Shown here: in pieces, positions 36,301 to 45,300 of the stretch
How positions within the stretch are numbered: position 1 is the first letter of the stretch
Layout: each line of letters opens with the position of its first letter
Origin: Codonopsis lanceolata
Taxonomy: Eukaryota > Streptophyta > Magnoliopsida > Asterales > Campanulaceae
NCBI GenBank assembly: GCA_013146195.2
Contig: CM028378.1
Span: 87,044,295-87,108,294, forward strand
Length of the DNA: 64,000 bases
Direction: 5' to 3'
The notes under the pieces: generated by a model
The model's database searches: none
What the model was told of the DNA's origin: nothing
The model's input: the letters and a program-made list of their open reading frames with translations, nothing else
Translations under genes and position numbers: made by a program

Positions 36301-39300
36301 CCAGCTTTGACTCTCAATTGTTTGTATTTTGTCCGTCTAACTATGTTCTAACTTCTTTTTACTACTAACTAGCATTCCAGACTTCTTGAAAGACCTCCAG
36401 ATCTGATACGAAAACGTGGAATGATTCTCCAGAAGTTTCCTGTAAGGATAATGCTCTTATTATTCTTTCAGTCATGTACATTCTACTTATAGACATTGTT
36501 GCTCTTTATTTTTATAACATATGTTGTAGTTTCTCTTTGTAATATCAATTTGTTTCAGTGGAAACTCTTTTCGTTTTTTTCCAGTATCTATAAATAAGTT
36601 TAAGGTTAAGGTCACCCAACTCTTATATGAACATTGTGATGGATTGACAATCATTCACTTATAACTATCTTTTTTTCTTCCCAAATTCTGTAGGCTGATG
36701 GATTGACAATAATCACTGAAAATGACTGGAAACTATTCTGCAAAGACTGGGACTGTATGGAGGAGAAGGGCATATATGCTGAAATTGAGTTTCATAATTC
36801 CGTGGAAGATGATTTTCTTGGGACATCTGAAGACATTCCTATTTCTGTGGAGAATATGAACTCTCTTGATGAAGTAAATGGCGAGGCTGAGTCTCAAGGG
36901 CCCATAATTAAGACTTGTCCCGAGGTATTTTAGAATTGTAATCTGTTCTTCTCAATGCTTGTGGTTGGACGAAGTTGTTGATATTTCCTATTCTGCAACA
37001 GAGATCTTAGTATCTCAGAGCGTGAACTTCTACTCCCTCCGTCCCAATTGAAGAGGTACGCTTGGACTCGTGCAAACTGACAATAGGACTGAATAACCAC
37101 TAACTAAAGGATTGAGTAACGACCAATTTCGTTAAATACCCTATCATCCTGTGGCCACAATTTCAATTTAATTAAGTTGATATGACATGGTTATTTTCAA
37201 CCACAAATTTATAAGGTATTAAATACACTTTGTTAGAAAGTATTTTCCCAAAGAGGAAACGCACCTCTTCAACTGGGACATACTAAAATGGAACATGTCC
37301 TTTTCAATTGGGATGGAGTCACGAAGGGAGTATTTTATTATTCAATTGAAATGAATATTGTTCATTTGGAGGATTTGAGGCATGAAGTGCAGTGTGTACC
37401 CAATTCTTGTCCTATGAAATTAGCTTCTTTTTTAAAACTTGAGGACATCATCCATCATTCCTTTCTTGTAATCAAGATGTCTTCAGCAGCTATAAATGTT
37501 CTATTTCCTACCTTAAATGTCATTGGGGGCTTTTTACTCTTGAAATCTAGGTTTGAAAGTAGAAGTTTGCTGATCTTTCTGTTATTGAGGCTTGCCGAAA
37601 ACAATTTTGGCTTGTAGAAAGAGTCTGCCGATCTTCCTGTTTCGGGGATTGAAGTAATACAGAAAGCAGAATAATAATTTGGTTTTAACGCTGTCTCTAG
37701 GGGTCTTAAGCTGTAACATTATTGATTAATTGCATTCCCTTTGCTCTCTTTGTACGGATGATGTTTACCAAGCCCTCCTTTATGATCTTTTGCACCATGT
37801 AAATTGCAAGAGCCTCGTAAAGACTTGTCAGAACCTCCCACAGGATTCCCTTGTGATGGAAACAAGTGGGAGCAACCTGGGAACGTTTATTAAAGACGTG
37901 GAGAAAAAGCTTTTGTGCTTTAATTTCTTTGTTGAAGAAAAGTACTTAAACTCATCTCTTCTTTTCTTTAAGCCATGGTCTTTCCAGAAAAGAAAAATCA
38001 GATTCTGGTTCTATTCTTCACTCATAATGCATTTTTGGCAGTAGAAAAGGTGCACAATGGGTATATGACTAACATGGTAATGCAGGAAAGCTACTTTCTG
38101 AATAGTTTGTGCGTGAGGGATTACCATTTGAGTACTTGAGCATCACATATGTCAATATAGTTAGCAATTTCATGGACTCCTAAAGATGTCTAGGTATAGA
38201 ACCAGCTGGTGATTAATTAATATCTGCACGTACTACCAATATCACAAACTACAGATCTGCCTTCTCCGTTTTACTAGATGGGTTTCATGTTAGCTTTTTG
38301 ATAAATTATGATTTTCACGTTGTGGTGATTTGGCCTTACAAGTTATCAGGAATGTCTTTTGGTCATTAGTTAAGGAAGAAATTCTGATTATTAGCCCTAG
38401 CAGTAAAATAAACCATTACGTTGTCTGATTGGTTAATTACAAACATGTTGCTACTATACCACGATTGGAATCACTGAACCCCTGGGAAAAAAACCTTACC
38501 TCTTTGAAAATGCCTATTTCCATGTCCTTGAGACTCAGACATGCCTTCCTGCTGCATCAGTTACAAATTTTAGTGCATCCTCTAGACCATGTTACTGTTC
38601 CCACAACTTCCCTTAATGACCTTGGCAGAATTATATTGAAAATCATATACTTGTCAAGTAGTTTGACCTTCGTATCTTTCCAAGTGTATACTGGCTCTTG
38701 TTCTAATCTCTAAATATATGCTTCAATGCGGAAATACCAAATCTCTGCTGTTCCAATAAACTCTATCCTTGCAAACACGACTGGTCGATTATCCAACTCA
38801 TTATAGGTGTCAAATAGTTGTCAAATAAGGAGAAGTAACCAAAGAATACCACAAGAACATACCTTCCTTTGAAATATGGAATATCCGACGCTCTCTTGAG
38901 TAAAACCTAAGTCTGCTCAACAGTAGGACCTTCCTCTTTGATATCATTATTGATGTAGAACAACAATGGGAGGAACTTTTTATAAGGATGGTTAGCAGGG
39001 ATTGACGTAGCTTAAAGTACAAGATAGAGTTGTTCACTTGACGTTCTTATAACTTTTATGGTTTAAAAAGCGATTTCTCAAAGTATTGATTTTCTAGTGT
39101 TAATTTCAATGAATTTTTTACATGAACATCCATTTTAAGTTCTCATATAGGCACGTGGTGTAGGACGTAGGTCACGTAGAAACCTTAAAAGTCCAAGGGA
39201 CAAGGATACAGCCATTAGATAGCATCTCTATGGATATATAGAACATAAATGAATATATGTGCTTCTAAATGTTCCATTACTTACTTTCGTGATTTGATAT

Positions 39301-42300
39301 AAATAATATCAACTTCGAGCGAATATGGTGAACTACTTAGCCTTCCATGTATCAATATCTCTTCTGCCTTTCAAGAAACCAAATTGTACTGCATTTCAAG
39401 AGACCCGTTCATGTATTGAAACATGTGACACCAACACGCACGGCAGACAGCTATTTTTACGCAATTTTCCTTGTCCCCCAAATGATAGCTTAGTTTAAAA
39501 AATTGGGTCTCGAGCGTTTTGCATCTTTGCTTGGCTGTGAGGTGATGGTGTGAGGCCTTACCTCTTTTAGCATGGGTCTTGGTGGAACCATAGATCTGCA
39601 AGGGATTTATGGTTGGGATGGTGTCTAAAAGATTAGTTGGAATGGTCCATATTTTTCTCCTTAGGGGTTGGAAATAAGTTATATAGTTGTCTGTCTGATT
39701 TATTTTCGCTCTTTGTTCGGAAACCTCATTAATGTGGCAGCCAAATTAATCATGATTTTCATTGGAAGAGTTTGTTAGAGAAAGCAAGAAGACCATCTTG
39801 GCTGTTGGGATATGGTGTGTAAGCTGAAGGAGGCTGGTTCTGGTAATAAGAAGCTGGTTCACAGGAATTGCTTTCTTGAAATTGTATGGTATTGTTTATG
39901 TTTGGAGCCGACTTCTCCATCTGGTATTAGGAGCAAGGACCAGTAGATATGGGTGGATTCAATGGTATTAGGAATTTTGTGACCCATATTTTCTAATTTT
40001 TTTCACTATGAGAATAGTAGTTTTCCTTCTTGTTAGATATTCGATGCATGATGTGCTTGGGTTTGGCATTTGGAGGATGTTTGATGGAATGTTCCTCTTT
40101 TGGTTCATTTTCCTCGCCTTTAGTACTGTCCACTTTGTGGCATCAAATTTAAGTCTGATGTCTCTTTTGACTTGTTCTCCTTATCTGCCTCCTTTCTCAC
40201 CTGGATTTGGAGACTCATTCTTTTTTTTTTTTTTTTTTTTGAGACGTATGAGTACAATAAAAAGGCATCAAATTAGGTGACGCGTCCTCTGTACACATGG
40301 AGTATACAAATTAAGAACTAATCACTAGATATACTATCCACAAACTTTACAAAAGGGTTTGTACCAAGAGCTCAACTCATGACACCAAAAAAACACAGTC
40401 CGCAGAATCAGCTCCTTATTCTTCTCTACGCTTCTCTCCTTATTTAAAAAAATCCTAGCGTTTCTTTCATTCCATATAGTCCAACAAATCACCAACAGAG
40501 CAGTGATCCAAAGGCCCTTCCTTCTCTGTTTATGCGGAGACCAACATCTGAGCATCTCTTTAATTGAGTTCGGCATTACCTATACCACTTGGAACAAATT
40601 AAATACGACGTCCCATAGCTCCCTAGCTACTCTGCAGTGCAACAATAAATGATTAACACTTTCCCCATCGCATTTACACACATAGCACCTATTCACATAA
40701 ATTTTCCCTCGGTGCTGAAGGTTATCCTCCGATAATAAAGCTTCATTCACAGCTTCCCACATAAAGAAACCCACCCTTGTAGGAGCCTTCGACTTTCACA
40801 CACTTTCAAGGAAACGTGTCATTGCTACCTAAAAGTTTTTGATAGAAGGATTTAACTGAAAAATTTCTGCTCTTCCCACCTCCCACACAACTGAATCCTC
40901 TCTATTTCTGTCCACCATCTGGTTTTAAATCTCCTCAAAGAAGCGCCCAAGAGAATCCAATTCCCAATCCTGAGGGTTCCTTCCAAAAGAGGGGTTCCAT
41001 GGCTCATGGCTACTCTTCGGTAGTCCCTGAACTCTCTCTCTCTCTTTATTGTTTATTTTTTAAGAGGATCAATAATGGTTTCCCACTTACCCCTTGGGTG
41101 ACTTGAATCCACAACATATTAGGTGTAGGTGAAGCGTCTTACCACTAAGCTGGACCCGTTGTCTTCTCTCTTTCTTATTTTCCCTCGATGACCCGGTATG
41201 GTCTCTTGATCCCTCTCAGCGCTTCAATTCCATGTATATGATATTTCATTGGACTCATTCTCCTAATCCATCACCCCTTACAATCTTTAGGTGACTTGGA
41301 AACCCAACCATCTTGTTTAAATTCAAGGGTTTTGATTATGACCGTGGTGCATGAGAGACTCATTTGTTGCACCCTGCCTATAAAGCTCTCTTTGAATTGT
41401 AGAGCTTTCGAGAATACAGAGAGGAGCTTAGAGGGACTGAAGAACATACCAATTCAGACTTTTGTCTTTTTGGTGCTGTGAGTCAATTCTTAGTAGTGTT
41501 AACCCTTTTGTAGTTTTTGTGGATAATATCTAGTGGTTTTTGTATACATCCTGTGTACATAGGACGCTTGGTGCATCCTTCCTTGATGAAGCACATATTG
41601 ATGATGGCTTTCAGAGGAGTTGAAGGAAAGAGGGTACCCATCCAAGTGTTGTGAAAATGTGGTATTTTACCACTATTTGGTGTTTGGATTGAAACATAAT
41701 GGAAGGATCTTCAGGGATCAATCCTCTCATCATAACTTGAAGATATGGAAAATTTTATTGCCAGCATCTTAAGTTACATACAAGGATACTTCTTAAAGTT
41801 CCTTTTGTGAAGATTATTAGTTTTCCAGGCCTGCATGTTCTTAAGTTGGATGCATATGTATGTGTGTGTGTGTGTGTGTGTGAAGGCTTCAATGGTTATT
41901 TTCTCTCACTAACCATTGATAGTTACTAATATATTATCCATTGGATCAAAAATAAAATGTTGAGATTTATTGATTAGTTGGATAATACAATTAATTAACT
42001 CATGCTTAAAAAATGAGGACATGAGATACTATCCTTGGAAAGTAATTTGGAAGTCAAGGGCTCCTAGTAGAGTGATGTTTTTGCTCGGGAAGTTTCAAGG
42101 AAGGGAGGCATTTCTCTCGGGGAATAATCTGAGAGCTCGAGGAGGGTTTATGTTTATTGGTGCTACATGTGCAAAAAGGAGGATGAATTTGTTAATCATT
42201 TGCTTTTACACTGCCAGTTGTTAGGGACTCATGGATCTCCTTCCTCCTAGCTGGTATTTCTTGGGCTATGTCTAGATCTGTTCTTCAACTGCTTCATGGG

Positions 42301-45300
42301 TGGGCTTCTTTCAAAAGTATTAGTAAAAACAGAAGATGGGATTTAGTCCCTTTGGCGATCTGGAGGAACGTTTGGAAGGAGAGGAATCATAGGGTGTTCG
42401 ACAATGTAGAGACAAACTTTGATCGGCTAAAGAAAGAAGTGCATCAGACTCTTTAGTTCCTGGCATTCTGATGTGGGCTTGTGTTCAGGGGATTCTTTTG
42501 TCAATATTTTGGATAGTTTGTAGATCTGATTCTTTTGGTCTTGTATACTCCCAGCCCAGTGTACAAGGACGCGTCACCTGATTTGACGCCGTGATTAATA
42601 TTATATTTGCTTATAAAAAAATGCAATAAATCAACTCAAATGTATACAAAGTATTAATTGTATTATCCAATTAATCAATAAATCCCACCCTTTAGTTTTT
42701 ATCCAATGGATAATACAAATAGTAACTATCAATGGTTAGTGAGAGAGTAACTATTGAAAACTTTTTTTTTCTCTCTCTCTATATATACATACATACATAT
42801 GTACATGTGCATATTTATATAATTGTTTATTTAATTGTTATTTTGTGCAATTGATTAATCTAACATCATCGTTGTATTGTAGGTATGTGAGGATTGTATT
42901 GGTGAAAGAGAAAGCTGTGAGTTAATGAGAAAACTTAACTACTGCAATGAAGATATATGTATATACTTTATTCATGGGAAGGAACCTCCAAAATATATAT
43001 TAGAAGCTTCTGGGAACATGTTGGAGTCAAATCGTCGCTCCAAACGCTCTCGAAAGACAGCTGCTATAGATTCCATAAATTTGAATGTTTCTGGATCCAC
43101 ATCTATCTACCAATTAAAAATGATGATATGGCAGTCCTTCGGGGTATGGCATCTACCACATAAAATTTTTATCATTCGATGCATGCTATTTTCACCTATT
43201 CATATTGTTTTTTGCTGTGATTGTTCGACAATGGTGCATATTATGTTACATGCATCCAAGGGACTAGACTCTTCTTTTTGTTCTCTTTCTCTGTATATCC
43301 ATTGCTTTGCTAAAAACCATGTGATTGTATATTCATGTAAACTCTTCTCGATATAATTATGGATAACACATAAACCCCTCGAGGATTCCTTTGCAGATTA
43401 TTCACTGATAGAGGGTGATCTTTCATGGAATAATATTTTTGGTCATTGTTGTAGTTCCTAGAATGTTATGGAATTCCTCGGTGTCAATTGCTATGTGAAT
43501 GTCTGTCTTCAAATTGATTTATGTGATAGTGTAATAGAATGATACTCATATTACATGTCACAAGTATGCCACAAGTGTACTTGGCAGCTATTATATCACA
43601 TTGTTGTTAATACGCTTGCAGTCATTAAAAGCAAAGACATGTATCTTGTAGTTTATTATGTTCTAACAAGTTTACTATCTACAATCACATCTCCTGTAGC
43701 CACTCCTTTCCACTTTGAATACGATGACTTGCAGTTTCCCTTAACAGAGTTAAACCTGCAGATTGTCAAGGAAAACCAGATACTCCACAAAGGTTCCAAG
43801 ATTATTGATGGGGAATCTTCTACTCTTGCCGATATGAATATACTTGCAGGAGATATTCTGTGGGTGACAGATTCAGAGGTCCATGAGAATCGAGATATTG
43901 CAGGTACTTAACTATTACACATTAGTAAACTACAGTGGACGATTTTGTCTTGGTAAGATATTGCTAGTAGAGTTAACTGAAGTGGAATAAGAAGGAACAG
44001 CTATTTGGCTTATTATGGCATTCAGCTACATACCTTTTCCATTAACCTGAAAATGTAAAAATAGTTTTGTTGGCTCTTGCTGAGAACTTAAGGGCTAAGT
44101 TTGTTTCACGGAAAATGACTCCAGAAAACATCTTTTGCCTTTTTCGATGTTTTATAATAGAAAATCTGGTCAATTGAAAACATTTTCCGACTCTAGCGAA
44201 AAATCATCTCCAAACTCGGTAAAATGACTTACCGACATCACACTCGGTAAGTCAATTGCCAAGACGTTCCCCACAAAAGGACGATTGCTGTCTCTCTCCA
44301 TTGACTCTGTTATTGTTGTTCTTCTTCCGTGCCGTTTGTACCTCTTCTTTATGATGTCGTCATTTTATCCCATGATTTGTTAATTTTGATTTCAGAAAGG
44401 TTCTACTTCACTTTCCTTTTTCTTCTAGTTTTCCAACTCAGTTTCTTTTCTATCTTCTTCCTGGAATATCTTTTGTCTACTCCCTCCTCTTTTTCTAATT
44501 GATGCTGTGGTGATATTTTCTGAATTAAACCTCTGTATTTCTGGAGTTCGATGTCACTTGCTCAGACAACCACATGGCCTTATAGTTTCATACCGTATGA
44601 AATTCAACCTTTTGGGTATATATTTCTATCATTGTGCGCTTTGCATCCATCAGGGGTCAGCTGCTTTGCGACTAGGCCCCTAGAATCCATTTGCACTTGG
44701 GTCTTTGATAACGATGGATTTAGCCAAGTGAAATACTAGGTGGTACTGCACAGGATGTAGACCGAGCTTGTAATGACGCCATATCACCTCTTTCGCAGAT
44801 TTGACTGGACCGTGGTGATCTGTGTCCTGTTTTGCAACTTTACCAATTTGTCTTCTGCATATCATTATATGCAATTGGGCTTAAGTCTGAATTTGGTCCC
44901 TCTACTTTTACTCCATTAAGCTCACTCAAATTTTTTTTTTTAATTCGTCCACACTTTAATCACTATATCATAGACATAAGTATCCAGTTCATCATTCCCT
45001 CCAGATTTTTGGATGAAAAGCTTAAAACTTTTTTGAAAACCCAAAAATACCCTTACTAATGGTATATTAGCCTTTTTGATGGCACCCATTAATCGTTATA
45101 CTCCATTCTCACAACCATGAACGACCACCTCCACCTCTCTCAATTCTCCTCATATCTCTACCTTTTCTACCCCTCCTATAATGAACCAACTCCCCACTCT
45201 CACAGACTTTTCTCAGCCTCATCAGGATCACCTGAGCCATTTTCCTCCTCGCTAAGTACACATCATTTGACTCAACCAATTCCCCCTTCATATAAGCCTC

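Larger units (their letters stand above)
36925..42882. other. UBP26 intron 10 (6 kb)
   Basis: Contains a Stowaway (37031-37332), a minus-strand LINE 3' fragment (40221-40775), a plus-strand LINE tail (about 41495-41590), and a fold-back element split by another LINE fragment (41885-42757). Between 37333 and 40220 I see short open frames (37288, 37730, 38429, 38810, 39371) without a recognisable family. Confidence 0.7.

Noticed and set aside
37288..39601. Several open frames in UBP26 intron 10 (37288, 37730, 38429, 38810, 39371)
   Set aside because: No recognisable domain and no conserved splice structure. A faint gag-like phrase on the minus strand near 38650 was too weak to call.
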